A stretch of 64,000 nt of DNA from Promicromonospora iranensis. Its GTDB lineage: Bacteria > Actinomycetota > Actinomycetes > Actinomycetales > Cellulomonadaceae. Positions 18,016-25,911 of the stretch are shown one piece after another. How positions within the stretch are numbered: position 1 is the first letter of the stretch; each line of letters begins with the position of its first letter. Location: contig NZ_JAJQQP010000003.1 in the NCBI RefSeq assembly GCF_028994805.1, positions 281,145-345,144 on the forward strand. The letters run 5' to 3'. A model generated the notes under the pieces. That model had not been told where the DNA came from. It saw nothing but the letters and a program-made list of their open reading frames with translations, and searched no databases. Both the position numbers and the translations under genes were made by a program.

Positions 18016-18669
18016 TCAGGGCCAGAGCAGCCCGGTGGACCAGCCGTCGGCCTCGGCGCGGTACAGCAGGCGGAGGTGCGGGCCGTCGTCGGGCGCCTGC
18101 CAGAACTCGACCTCCGTGGGCGTGAGGACGTAGGCCGTCCAGTCCGGGGCGGCCAGCTCCGGGTCGGCGGTGACCGCGCGCAGTGCCTCGCCGAAGGCCC
18201 GCACGTACTCCTCCCGGGACGCCAGCGGCTCGCTCTGGCGGTTGACCAGGCCGGCGGCGCGGGAGGCGTCCGGCCGCGCGAGGAAGTCCGCGCGGCTCGC
18301 CTCCACGCCGGCTGACGCCGCCGTCCCCGTCACCTTGACCTGACGGCCCAGCTCGGGCCAGAAGAACGTCAGCGCCGCGTGCGGGTTGGCCGCCAGGTCG
18401 CGGCCCTTGGGCCCCGTCGACTGCGAGGCGAACCACCACCCGTCCACCGTCACGTCCTTGAGCGCGACCGTCCGGGCATGCACCCGTCCTGACGGCTCGG
18501 CCGTCGAGAGCGTCATGGCGTGCGCCGCCAGCAGGCCGGCCTCGATCGCCTCGTCCATCCAGGCGACGAACAGCTCGTGCGGGCTGGGCGGCGCGGCGTC
18601 CGGGTCGAGGACCGGGAGCCCGGGCCGGGCGAAGGTGGGCAGGGCGCGCAGGCGCTCGCGGAAGATCAC
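18016..18669 (-). CDS. Pyridoxamine 5'-phosphate oxidase-like protein
   Basis: An FMN-dependent split-barrel protein of 217 aa, the length of PdxH, which makes pyridoxal 5'-phosphate from the pyridoxine or pyridoxamine phosphate. Visible PdxH landmarks are HARTVALKDV, the FFWPELGRQVKVTG strand, the SRAAGLVNRQSEPL helix and the C-terminal RLLYRAEADGWSTGLLWP. The N-terminus is shorter than in E. coli PdxH and the last residues differ from the usual RLAP, so a related flavin oxidoreductase is possible. Its GTG overlaps the stop of the upstream TetR gene by GTGA, which indicates coupled translation. Confidence 0.78.
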   Translation of the reverse strand: MIFRERLRALPTFARPGLPVLDPDAAPPSPHELFVAWMDEAIEAGLLAAHAMTLSTAEPSGRVHARTVALKDVTVDGWWFASQSTGPKGRDLAANPHAALTFFWPELGRQVKVTGTAASAGVEASRADFLARPDASRAAGLVNRQSEPLASREEYVRAFGEALRAVTADPELAAPDWTAYVLTPTEVEFWQAPDDGPHLRLLYRAEADGWSTGLLWP

Positions 18670-19229
18670 GTGTTCTTCTCCTGGGTGGTCAGCAGGCCGA
18701 CGAAGCCGCGCACCGCCGCGGTCAGCGCCCCTGGGTCCTGCGTGGCGCGGGCCAGGACGTAACCGCCCTGGATGATCGCGAGGGCGGCGTGCGCCCGGTC
18801 GCGGGCGACGTCGGCGGGCAGGCCGGTCTCGCGGAAGATCGCCGTGAGCACGCCGAGCAGGCGCACGAAGTAGGCGTCGAGCACGTCGCGCAGGCCCTCG
18901 TCGTCCATCACCGCCTGGTCGGAGGTGTGCCGGCCGACCTTGCAGCCGGCCAGGGCGTCGCGCGGCCGTTCCAGGTAGGCGACCAGGCGCTCGATCGCCG
19001 GGGCGTCGGTGCCCAGCGAGCGCATCGCCTGGGCGAGCGCGTCGTCCACGGTGGCGCCGACGGCAGCGACCGCGAGGTCGTGCTTGGTGGGGAAGTGGTG
19101 GTAGAGGCTGCCCTGCCCGACGCCGGACGCCGCCAGCACCGCGCGCGGGCTGGTCGCCCCGACGCCCTGGGTGGCGAAGAGATCCTGTGCGGCGCCGACG
19201 AGGCGGTCGCGTGCTGTGGTCGTGCTCAT
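18666..19229 (-). CDS. TetR-family transcriptional regulator
   Basis: A 187-aa repressor. The N-terminal domain has TSPRAVLAASGVGQGSLYHHF, the standard TetR recognition helix ending. The ligand domain contains GCKVGRHTSDQAVMDDEG, with a Cys that may be sensitive to electrophiles, as in some LmrA/YxaF or NemR-like members. The ATG at 19227-19229 follows a TATGGT element by 6 nt. A symmetric operator overlaps that promoter, so autoregulation of the regulator-oxidase unit is likely. Confidence 0.88.
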   Translation of the reverse strand: MSTTTARDRLVGAAQDLFATQGVGATSPRAVLAASGVGQGSLYHHFPTKHDLAVAAVGATVDDALAQAMRSLGTDAPAIERLVAYLERPRDALAGCKVGRHTSDQAVMDDEGLRDVLDAYFVRLLGVLTAIFRETGLPADVARDRAHAALAIIQGGYVLARATQDPGALTAAVRGFVGLLTTQEKNT

Positions 19230-19235
19230 AGCCGC

Positions 19236-19258
19236 ACCATACCTACCTCCAGGTATGG
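19236..19258 (-). promoter_or_regulatory. TetR operator overlapping a leaderless promoter
   Basis: CCATACCT-N6-AGGTATGG (19237-19258) is a perfect 8-bp inverted repeat. On the minus strand its distal arm supplies most of the -10 hexamer TATGGT (19236-19241), which ends 6 nt before the TetR ATG. Binding of the regulator would hide the promoter. Confidence 0.72.
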
Positions 19259-19320
19259 GGACAAGCGGCGACTGCCGGAAGTTCGGGCCGGTCGAGCGGT
19301 CCGAGGCAGGCGCGTCGGGC

Positions 19321-19539
19321 TCAGAACAGCGTGAGCGCGCCGAGCACACCGACCGCGAGGGCCAGCGCGAGCGAGACAGAGATCAGGACGCTGTGCACGG
19401 TGAGGAACCTCGTCGCGCGCCCGTCGGCGTCGCGGGACCGGGGGTCCGCGGCGATGCGCTGCCAGAACCGCGGCCAGATGAGCAGGTTCCACGCGGCGGT
19501 GACGAGGAGCACGACGGACCAGGCGACCGGAATATCCAC
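19321..19539 (-). CDS. SCO4848-type small membrane protein
   Basis: A 72-aa protein with two hydrophobic helices (about residues 5-24 and 47-70) separated by a short polar loop containing WPRFWQRIAADPRSRD. This pattern matches the small actinobacterial family named after SCO4848; function unknown. The GTG start lies 6 nt after a CATACT element on the minus strand, so it may be leaderless. It stands between the TetR gene and an Eis-like acetyltransferase with its own promoter. Confidence 0.78.
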   Translation of the reverse strand: MDIPVAWSVVLLVTAAWNLLIWPRFWQRIAADPRSRDADGRATRFLTVHSVLISVSLALALAVGVLGALTLF

Positions 19540-19632
19540 GCGCCGAGTATGGGCCGTGGTCGTGGGCGCGATCGTTGCGCCTCAGACGGGCTGATGGCCG
19601 CAACGGTCGCGCTCACGACAACCGGGTCGGGT

Positions 19633-20850
19633 TCAGAAGTAGTCGCGGACGTGGAGCTGGCGGTTCGGGAACAGCGCGGACAGGACGGCGTCGTGGTCGG
19701 GTGCGCCGGTCAGGTGGCCGGCGAGTCGCAGGTTGGCCGCCGACTGCGCCCCCGTGTACAGCAGGGCCAGCCCGTTCGGGCTGAGCACGGGTCGCTCGTG
19801 GTGCGCGTCCTCGATCGCGACGGGGTCACGCTCGAGATGCGTGGCGCCGTCGGACACCGTGAGCGTCCAGGCGCCGTCGAGGTCGCGTGCCCCGCGGACC
19901 GCGAACGGGACCCGTGCGCCCTCGAGCGGCGACCGCACCCCGCCCAGCGCTCCCGCCACGTCGAGGATCCGCAGCATGTAGGGGTGGGCGGCGTGGACCG
20001 TCGAGGTCAGGTCGGGGAGCACCAGCCACGCCGGATCCAGGCCCGACGTCGACACGCGCGCCGTGCCGACCACCGTCGAGAAGCTGCCGACGGTGCGCCA
20101 CAGGGCGCGGGCGGCGTCGGGCGTCAGGGCGATGAGGTCGTCGACCTCCATGACGGCCGTCGCGGGCGTGTAGCCCTCGCCGCGGATCCAGCTCGCGAAG
20201 CCGAGCACCTCGCCCGCGCCGCCCGCCGTCGCATCGATCGCGAGGGTGACGCCCGTGTAGTCGGCGAAGAACTTCTCGGGCGGGGTCCAGAAGGGCTTCT
20301 CTGCCCGGGACACCGGCCCGTTCTGCGCGGCGGCCCACCGGTGGTGGACGGCGACGACGGCGTCGAAGTCGGCCACCGCCGCCCGGCGCGTGACGACGCC
20401 GTCGGGCGCCGGCACACGGTTCAGGTTCAGCAGGGGAACGTCGACGTCGTCGAACGAGCCGACCACCTCGTAGCCGAGCCCGCGGTAGATGCCGGGTGCC
20501 GTGGGGAAGAGCGTGGAGATCACCTCGCCGTGCTCCCGCGCCTCCTCCAGGGCCGCGCCGAAGAGCCGGCCGAGGTGGCCGGAACCGCGCCGCTCCGGCT
20601 CGACGGCGACCCCGGCGACGCCCGCCGTCGGCACCCGCGCGCCGTGGAACCACGACGTGAACCCGTACACCCGCAGGCGGGCGGCCAGGCCGTCGTCGTC
20701 GAACGCGCCCCACTCGCGGAAACCGGCGGCCTCCCACTCCTCGCGCGTCGGGACCGGGCGGCCCCCGCTCGGCGTGCCGAACGCCTCGCCGCCGAGGCGG
20801 TTGAAGTCGGGCTGGTCGGCGTACTCGACGGGTCGCACGGTGAGACTCAT
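19633..20850 (-). CDS. Eis-like GNAT N-acetyltransferase
   Basis: A 405-aa protein of the Eis family: two GNAT folds followed by a sterol-carrier-like C-terminal domain. The acetyl-CoA loop is visible as VAVEPERRGSGHLGRLFGAA (about residues 80-100), and the C-terminal FPNRQLHVRDYF places a carboxy-terminal Phe that, in Eis, reaches the active site as the general base. Mycobacterial Eis acetylates aminoglycosides and proteins; the substrate here is unknown. The ATG at 20848-20850 is 7 nt from a TAGGGT element, so the longer upstream open frame is not part of the gene. Confidence 0.85.
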   Translation of the reverse strand: MSLTVRPVEYADQPDFNRLGGEAFGTPSGGRPVPTREEWEAAGFREWGAFDDDGLAARLRVYGFTSWFHGARVPTAGVAGVAVEPERRGSGHLGRLFGAALEEAREHGEVISTLFPTAPGIYRGLGYEVVGSFDDVDVPLLNLNRVPAPDGVVTRRAAVADFDAVVAVHHRWAAAQNGPVSRAEKPFWTPPEKFFADYTGVTLAIDATAGGAGEVLGFASWIRGEGYTPATAVMEVDDLIALTPDAARALWRTVGSFSTVVGTARVSTSGLDPAWLVLPDLTSTVHAAHPYMLRILDVAGALGGVRSPLEGARVPFAVRGARDLDGAWTLTVSDGATHLERDPVAIEDAHHERPVLSPNGLALLYTGAQSAANLRLAGHLTGAPDHDAVLSALFPNRQLHVRDYF

Positions 20851-20857
20851 GCAGGCG

Positions 20858-20863
20858 ACCCTA
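20858..20863 (-). promoter_or_regulatory. -10 element, leaderless Eis-like gene
   Basis: TAGGGT on the minus strand ends 7 nt before the ATG of the acetyltransferase. Confidence 0.5.
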
Positions 20864-20945
20864 GAACGTGGCAGGGCTCTCCGGAATCGGAGCCGGAACC
20901 TGATGCCGGACGGGCTGTCCGGGCCCGGCCCGGCCCGGGGCTTGC

Positions 20946-21581
20946 TCAGTCGCCGAAGTAGGCGACCAGCTCCTCGGCGGGGTGGGGGCGGAGCAGCGGG
21001 GTGCGCGTGACCTCGAGCGGTTCGGGCGTGAGCAGGCCCGGCAGCTCCGCGTCGGCGGTGCGGTTCCCGGGGGCAGAGCCGGTGTCGGGTACGAGGTCGC
21101 GCTGGAAGAGCGCGGCGTCGTGCCACTGGCCCAGCTTCCAGCCGATCTTCTCGAACGAGCCCGCACGGTGGAAGCCGGCGGCCTCGTGCAGCGCGATGGC
21201 GGGGTCGTTCGGCAGCACGATGCTGGCGACGGCGCGGTGGTACCCCCGGCGCGCGAGCCGCGCCAGGAGCGTGTCGTAGAGGGCGCGGCCGCCGCCCTGC
21301 CGCTGGTGGTCGGCGGCGACGTACACGTTGGTCTCGAGCGTCCAGCGGAACGTCGGGCGGTCCGCGAACGGCTTGGCGTAGGCGAAGCCGGCCACGACGC
21401 CCTCCGTCTCGAGCACCAGCCAGGTCTCCCGGCCGAAGAAACGCTCGATGCGGCGCGTCATCTCACGGGAGTCCGGTGGGCTGGTCTCGAAGGTCGCCGC
21501 CGAGTCGGCGACGAACGGGGCGTAGATCGCGGCGCAGGCTGCGGCGTCGTCTGGTGTCGCGACGCGGACGATGCTGTCCAT
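20946..21581 (-). CDS. GNAT N-acetyltransferase, phosphinothricin acetyltransferase-like
   Basis: A 211-aa GNAT protein. The order of features resembles Pat/Bar: IYAPFVADSAATFETSPP near the N-terminus, ETNVYVAADHQRQGGGRALY (acetyl-CoA loop), SIVLPNDPAIALHEAAGF and GSFEKIGWKLGQWHDAALFQ. After the GNAT fold there is an additional tail of about 45 residues (Pro/Leu-rich, ending EELVAYFGD) that typical Pat proteins lack. It likely acetylates a small amine such as an amino acid analogue; resistance to phosphinothricin itself is not implied. Confidence 0.82.
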   Translation of the reverse strand: MDSIVRVATPDDAAACAAIYAPFVADSAATFETSPPDSREMTRRIERFFGRETWLVLETEGVVAGFAYAKPFADRPTFRWTLETNVYVAADHQRQGGGRALYDTLLARLARRGYHRAVASIVLPNDPAIALHEAAGFHRAGSFEKIGWKLGQWHDAALFQRDLVPDTGSAPGNRTADAELPGLLTPEPLEVTRTPLLRPHPAEELVAYFGD

Positions 21582-21701
21582 GAACGGATCTTGCCGCGAA
21601 CGGGCCGGACGCGATGATCGCAGCGCGGGCTTGACGACGGCGGGGTGAGGGGGTAGTTCGGGCAGGCCCACCCGAGGGCGACGGGTGTCGGTGGCTCGGC
21701 A

Positions 21702-21707
21702 TACCGT
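21702..21707 (+). promoter_or_regulatory. -10 element, leaderless exporter gene
   Basis: TACCGT ends 6 nt before GTG 21714. This favours 21714 over the GTG at 21708 as the start. Confidence 0.5.
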
Positions 21708-21713
21708 GTGGCC

Positions 21714-23102
21714 GTGACCACGCTCCAGAGACGGGTGCTCCTCGTCGCCATCCTCGGTTCGTTCGTGTCGTTCCTCGACGGCACGGTCGTGAGCGTCGCG
21801 CTGCCCGCGATCGCGCGGGAGCTCGGTGGCGAGGGCGTGGAGGCGCTGGCCCTGCAGCAGTGGGTGGTCGACGCCTACCTCGTGACCCTCGGGGCGCTGA
21901 TGCTCGTCGCGGGTTCGGTGTCCGACGTCTACGGGCGACGCCGGGTGCTGGCCGTGGGGCTCGTGGGGTTCGCCGTCGCCTCGGTGCTGTGCGCGCTCGC
22001 GCCCACGGGGCCTGTCCTCGTCCTCGCCCGTGCGCTGCAGGGCGTGGCGGGCGCCCTGCTGGTGCCGAGCTCGCTGGCCCTGATCGTCGCGACGTTCCGC
22101 GGCGAGGCGCAGGCCCGCGCGATCGGCCGGTGGACGTCGTGGACCACCGCCGCGATGATCGTCGGCCCGTTCGTCGGCGGCATGCTCGTCGACCTCGTGT
22201 CCTGGCGCTGGGTGTTCTGGATCAACGTGCCCGTCGTCGCCGTGACGCTCTGGCTGCTGCGCGGGGTGCCCGCGGCAGAGGGCGAGCCGGGTCGGCGGAT
22301 CGACGTCCCGGGTGCGTCGCTCGCCGCGTTCGGCCTCGCGGGCGTGGTGTTCGGGCTCATCGAGGGGGAGCGGCTCGGATGGACGTCACCGGCCGTCCTC
22401 GGGTCCGTCCTCGTCGGTGCCGCGATGCTGGTGGCGTTCGTGCTCCACCAACGGCGGGCCGCGGACCCGATGCTGCCGCTGCGTCTGTTCGGGGCGCGCA
22501 ACTTCGCATGGGGCAACCTCGCGACCTTCGCGATCTACGGGGCGCTCTCGCTGGGCGGATTCGTGCTCACGCTGTTCCTGCAGCAGGTCGCCGGGTACTC
22601 CGCGACGTGGTCCGGCGTGGCGCAGCTGCCGACCACGCTCGCGATGATCCTCTTCTCGGCGTGGTTCGGCACGCTCGCCGGCCGGTACGGGCCGCGGCTG
22701 TTCATGACGCTGGGCCCGATCGTCGCGGCGGCGGGGTTCCTCCTGATGCTCTCGATCGACGAGACCGCGTTCTACCCCACCCAGGTGCTGCCCGGCCAGC
22801 TCGTGTTCGGCCTCGGGCTCTCGATCACGGTGGCGCCGCTGACGGCCGCCATCCTCGGCGCCGTCCCCACGCAGGACGCCGGCATCGGCTCCGCGGTGAA
22901 CAATGCCGTCGCGCGGGTGGCCGGGCTGGTGACCGTCGCCTTCGCGGGGGTCATCACCGGCGGCGTGCTGGACGTCGACACGTTCCACCGCGCCCTCCTG
23001 GTGACCGCGGCCCTGCTGGTGGCCGGCGGTCTGCTGTCGCTGGCGGGGATCCGGAACGCGCGCGGGGTAGATCCAAGCGACACCCTGGTCAAACGGACTT
23101 AG
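21714..23102 (+). CDS. MFS exporter, DHA2 (EmrB/QacA) family
   Basis: Proton-driven drug exporter of about 462 aa with 14 predicted helices. The family motifs are clear: FLDGTVVSVALPAI in helix 1, then VDAYLVTLGALMLVAGSVSD and YGRRRVL in the first cytoplasmic loop. The substrate cannot be inferred. The gene ends inside the iron box of the following siderophore-interacting gene (its TAG stop is part of that box), so the two have separate promoters despite being 19 bp apart. Confidence 0.9.
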   Translation: MTTLQRRVLLVAILGSFVSFLDGTVVSVALPAIARELGGEGVEALALQQWVVDAYLVTLGALMLVAGSVSDVYGRRRVLAVGLVGFAVASVLCALAPTGPVLVLARALQGVAGALLVPSSLALIVATFRGEAQARAIGRWTSWTTAAMIVGPFVGGMLVDLVSWRWVFWINVPVVAVTLWLLRGVPAAEGEPGRRIDVPGASLAAFGLAGVVFGLIEGERLGWTSPAVLGSVLVGAAMLVAFVLHQRRAADPMLPLRLFGARNFAWGNLATFAIYGALSLGGFVLTLFLQQVAGYSATWSGVAQLPTTLAMILFSAWFGTLAGRYGPRLFMTLGPIVAAAGFLLMLSIDETAFYPTQVLPGQLVFGLGLSITVAPLTAAILGAVPTQDAGIGSAVNNAVARVAGLVTVAFAGVITGGVLDVDTFHRALLVTAALLVAGGLLSLAGIRNARGVDPSDTLVKRT

Positions 23103-23117
23103 GTGTGCCTAACCTCA
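23099..23117 (+). promoter_or_regulatory. IdeR/DtxR iron box overlapping a leaderless promoter
   Basis: TTAGGTGTGCCTAACCTCA matches the 19-bp iron-box consensus at about 15 positions. Its right half contains TAACCT (23110-23115), which ends 6 nt before the ATG at 23122 and is therefore the likely -10 element. Iron-loaded repressor would cover the promoter, so the gene should be on only in low iron. Confidence 0.85.
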
Positions 23118-23121
23118 GTGC

Positions 23122-23970
23122 ATGGCATTCAAGGGGCGCAAAGCGGTCGACCCGCACGTCGTGATGGCTGAGGTCGTCAACACCAAGCGGATCACGCCGA
23201 ACATGATGCGCGTGACGCTCGGCGGCGACGAGCTGGCCCAGCTCACACCCGCCGGCTACGACCAGTGGTTCCGCCTCTTCCTGCCCCGGGCGGGGCAGGA
23301 CATGCTGCGCCTGCCGACCCGTACGTCGGGGCTCTGGTACGCGGAGTACCTCACCACCCCGAAGGCCCGGCGTCCCTGGGTACGCAACTACACGGTGCGT
23401 GCCGCGCGGCCCGACCTGAACGAGATAGACGTCGACTTCGTGCTGCACGCCGGTGAGCACGACACGTCAGAGGGCGCCGGGCACGTGTCCGGCCCGGGAG
23501 CGGGCTTCGCCCAGGCCGCCGACCACGGCATGCGCGTCGGCATCCTTGACCAGGGTGTCACCTACGACCCGCGGCACCCGCACGACTGGACGCTCCTGGT
23601 GGCCGACGAGTCGGGGCTGCCCGCCGTCGCCGGCATCTGCGAGTCGCTCCCCGACGACGCCCGCGGCATCGCCGTCGTCGAGGTCCCCACGGCCGGGGAC
23701 GAGCAGGAGTTCCGGGCGCCGTCGGGCGTCGAGGTGCGCTGGGTGGTGCGGTCGGACGGCGACGCGCACGCCGTCCCCGGCCGAGCCGCGCTCGCGGAGC
23801 TGCAGGAGCTCGACCTGACCGGGTTCGGCACCGCGGTGTACGCGTTCGCCGTCGGTGAGGCGTCGCTGGCCACGGGCGCGCGCCGGCACCTGGTGAACGA
23901 ACGCGGCGTGCCCAAGTCGCACGTGGACTTCGTGGGCTACTGGCGCCACGGCCGCTCGTCCCCGGGCTGA
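23122..23970 (+). CDS. Siderophore-interacting protein (FAD-dependent ferric reductase)
   Basis: A 282-aa cytoplasmic flavoprotein of the ViuB/SIP family, which reduces ferric siderophores to release iron. The FAD-binding barrel has WVRNYTVRAA; the C-terminal NAD(P)H-type domain has LLVADESGLPAVAGICE and YAFAVGEASLATGARRHL. The iron box directly upstream strongly supports a role in iron acquisition. Siderophore synthesis or uptake genes are not nearby, so it probably works with systems encoded elsewhere. Start ATG 23122 is fixed by the leaderless promoter. Confidence 0.94.
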   Translation: MAFKGRKAVDPHVVMAEVVNTKRITPNMMRVTLGGDELAQLTPAGYDQWFRLFLPRAGQDMLRLPTRTSGLWYAEYLTTPKARRPWVRNYTVRAARPDLNEIDVDFVLHAGEHDTSEGAGHVSGPGAGFAQAADHGMRVGILDQGVTYDPRHPHDWTLLVADESGLPAVAGICESLPDDARGIAVVEVPTAGDEQEFRAPSGVEVRWVVRSDGDAHAVPGRAALAELQELDLTGFGTAVYAFAVGEASLATGARRHLVNERGVPKSHVDFVGYWRHGRSSPG

Positions 23971-24001
23971 CCGCTTGTCTGGGTGCGGGCAGGGCCGAAC
24001 C

Positions 24002-24073
24002 CGGGTGGTCGGCAATACGTCAGGTGATCGGCAACTCGGATTGCCGATCACCTGACATTCTGCCGACCACCCG
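24002..24073. repeat. Long palindrome, family A, copy 1
   Basis: A 72-bp palindrome with 31 of 36 pairs matching (outer arm CGGGTGGTCGGCA, inner arm GTCAGGTGATCGGCAA). It begins 32 bp after the siderophore gene and ends 123 bp before the start of the frameshifted DUF559 gene. It shares the GTCGGCA...CGTCAGGT core with copies at 25149, 25797 and 43706. Confidence 0.9.
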
Positions 24074-24196
24074 ACCTCTCGCCGAACACCCGGGTGTGGT
24101 GCTGTGAGTGCGACCACAGGCGTGTCAGTTCGAGGCCCGTGCACAGATGGCGTGCCAGGAGCCCCACGCGAGCCGGATCTGCGCCACGGTCTCCGT

Positions 24197-25170
24197 ATGG
24201 ACCAGTCCGAGATCCTCATCGCACGGGAGCACGACCGAGAGGCGCTACGCAGAGCACTCCGGGACAAGAACGTCGAGAAGGTTCGCCGGGGTGCCTATCG
24301 CGACAGACCGGTCACCACCGGTGACCGGTATCGCGACGCGACGGACCGCGCTGTCGCTCGTGTCGTCGCGGTCGGCACACAGCTGCGCCGCGCGTGGGTG
24401 AGCCACGAGTCGGCCGCTCTCCTGCACGGGCTGCGCCTGTGGCAGCTGCCGGAGCGCATCCATGTCATCCAGCGGTACCGGGCGTCCTCGGCGTCGGCCC
24501 GCGACATCGCGCGGCATCGCCTGACGGTCGGCGCCCACGAGGGACCACCGTCGACGGCGTGGCGGTGACCAGCCTGGAGCGCACCGTCGCGGACTGCTGT
24601 GTCTCGCTGCACCCGTTGCCCGCGCTCGTCGTCGCGGACCATGCGCTCGCGCTCGGGATGGACCTCCCGGCCGCCCGCGAGTCGGTGATGAGCATGCGTG
24701 ACGTGCGCGGCCGCCGCCGGGCGCTGCTGGTGCTCGAGCTGGCGGACAGAGGTGCGGAGTCCGCGTGGGAGACCTGGCTCCGGTACCTGGTGCTGCGGGC
24801 GGGCCTGCCTCGCCCGGTCACACAGCTCCGGGTCAGCACTCCCTATGGTGAGTTCCGGGCGGACCTGGGCTGGACGGCGTTCCGGCTGCTCGCCGAGTTC
24901 GACGGGCGCGTCAAGTACGTCCCCGGCGCGCTCGGCGCCGGGCACGACGCCGGACGCGCGCTGTTCGACGAGAAGCGCCGCGAGGACCAGCTCCGGGAGG
25001 AGCGTTGGGGAGTGGTGCGCGTGACGTCGTCGGACGGCGCGGGCCCCGCCCTGGCCCGGATCCTCGGACACGTCCCGGACGAGATCCGCGCAAACCTCCG
25101 CCCGCTCCGCCAGCTCCCGCCCCCGGCGCCCGCGGCAGGCCGCACGAATGGTCGGCAGAACGTCAGGTAG
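24197..25170 (+). pseudogene. AbiEi-like/DUF559 nuclease gene with a frameshift
   Basis: The N-terminal frame from ATG 24197 encodes an AbiEi-like winged-helix region (EILIAREHDREALRRALRDK, then VSHESAALLHGLRLW) and stops at 24568. From about 24540 the homology continues one frame away (TTVDGVAVTSLERTVADCC), ending in a DUF559 PD-(D/E)XK nuclease: EFRADLGW, LAEFDGRVKYV and a final Lys/Glu helix. One lost G in the GAGGGACC stretch near 24536 explains the break. Restored length would be about 324 aa, like the intact homologue at 41685-42572. The last residues and TAG stop are encoded by the downstream palindrome. A sequencing error is possible. Confidence 0.75.
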
Positions 25171-25212
25171 TCGGTAATCCGGGGTACCGAACACCTGACG
25201 TTCTGCCGACCA
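25149..25212. repeat. Long palindrome, family A, copy 2
   Basis: A 64-bp palindrome with perfect 20-bp outer arms (outer sequence TGGTCGGCAGAACGTCAGGT) and a 6-bp inner arm TCGGTA/TACCGA. It overlaps the 3' end of the frameshifted DUF559 gene, whose TAG stop (25168-25170) lies in the left arm. Confidence 0.9.
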
Positions 25213-25275
25213 GCCGGGGCAGTGCCCGGCGTGAAAAGTGTTGGACCGTCGGGTGGGATGTGTCAGGGTCCGAGC

Positions 25276-25701
25276 GTGGCTACCTTCATCTCGCACCTGA
25301 CCATCGACTGCTCCGACGCCTACTCGCTCTCCGAGTGGTGGAAGCCGGTGCTCGGGTACGAGGACGTGCCCGACGACCCGAACCTGCCCGGCCACGACGA
25401 GTGCATGCTCGTCGACCCTGCGGGCAAGGGCATGACCGTCCTGTTCATCGAGGTGCCGGAGGGCAAGTCGGTCAAGAACCGGCTGCACCTCGACCTGCGC
25501 CCGCGCGAGGACCCGCAGGACACGGAGATCGAACGGCTGATCGCGCACGGCGCCACGGTCGTGGCCGACCGCCGAGGGCAGTACGGGCCGGGCACCGGCT
25601 GGGTGACGCTCGCCGACCCGGAGGGCAACGAGTTCTGCGTCCTGCGTTCGCCGGCTCAGCTCGCGGAGCAGTCGGCGCCGACAGAAGCCGCTGACGCCTG
25701 A
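25276..25701 (+). CDS. VOC-family (glyoxalase-like) protein
   Basis: A 141-aa protein with two beta-alpha-beta-beta-beta modules: the first begins FISHLTIDCSDAYSLSEWWK, the second HLDLRPREDPQDTEIERLI and ends WVTLADPEGNEFCVL, the common ending of actinobacterial glyoxalase-like proteins. GTG 25276 is preferred because homology starts there, though an upstream GTG extends the frame. Metal-dependent chemistry or ligand binding is expected; the substrate is unknown. The gene lies between two family A palindromes. Confidence 0.82.
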   Translation: MATFISHLTIDCSDAYSLSEWWKPVLGYEDVPDDPNLPGHDECMLVDPAGKGMTVLFIEVPEGKSVKNRLHLDLRPREDPQDTEIERLIAHGATVVADRRGQYGPGTGWVTLADPEGNEFCVLRSPAQLAEQSAPTEAADA

Positions 25702-25796
25702 GCGGCTGGGCGACCGGCCCGAGGAGAGCGGCCGGGATCCGGGAGATGCTGGTCCTACCCGCTGGTCTCAGGTGCGCCCTGAGAGGCCAGCCGCGC

Positions 25797-25862
25797 GTGG
25801 TCGGCAGAACGTCAGGTGGTCGGTAGTTCGAACTGCCGACCACCTGACCTTCTACCGACCAC
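25797..25862. repeat. Long palindrome, family A, copy 3
   Basis: A 66-bp palindrome centred on TTCGAA with only three failed pairs (left arm contains GTCGGCAGAACGTCAGGTGG). A further half copy (ACCGACCACCTGACGTTTTA, from 25854) continues beyond it, so the site looks like one and a half units. It lies between the VOC gene and the convergent oxidoreductase gene. Confidence 0.9.
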
Positions 25863-25911
25863 CTGACGTTTTACCGATCACGCCGCACGCCCGCGCCCGC
25901 ATGCGCACCGG

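Noticed and set aside
24530-24580. Programmed frameshift in the module 1 nuclease
   Set aside because: No slippery heptamer or nearby stem that would support it, and the homologue at 41685 is in one frame.
24002-25862. CRISPR array
   Set aside because: The repeats are palindromes of varying sequence separated by whole genes, not short direct repeats with unique spacers.
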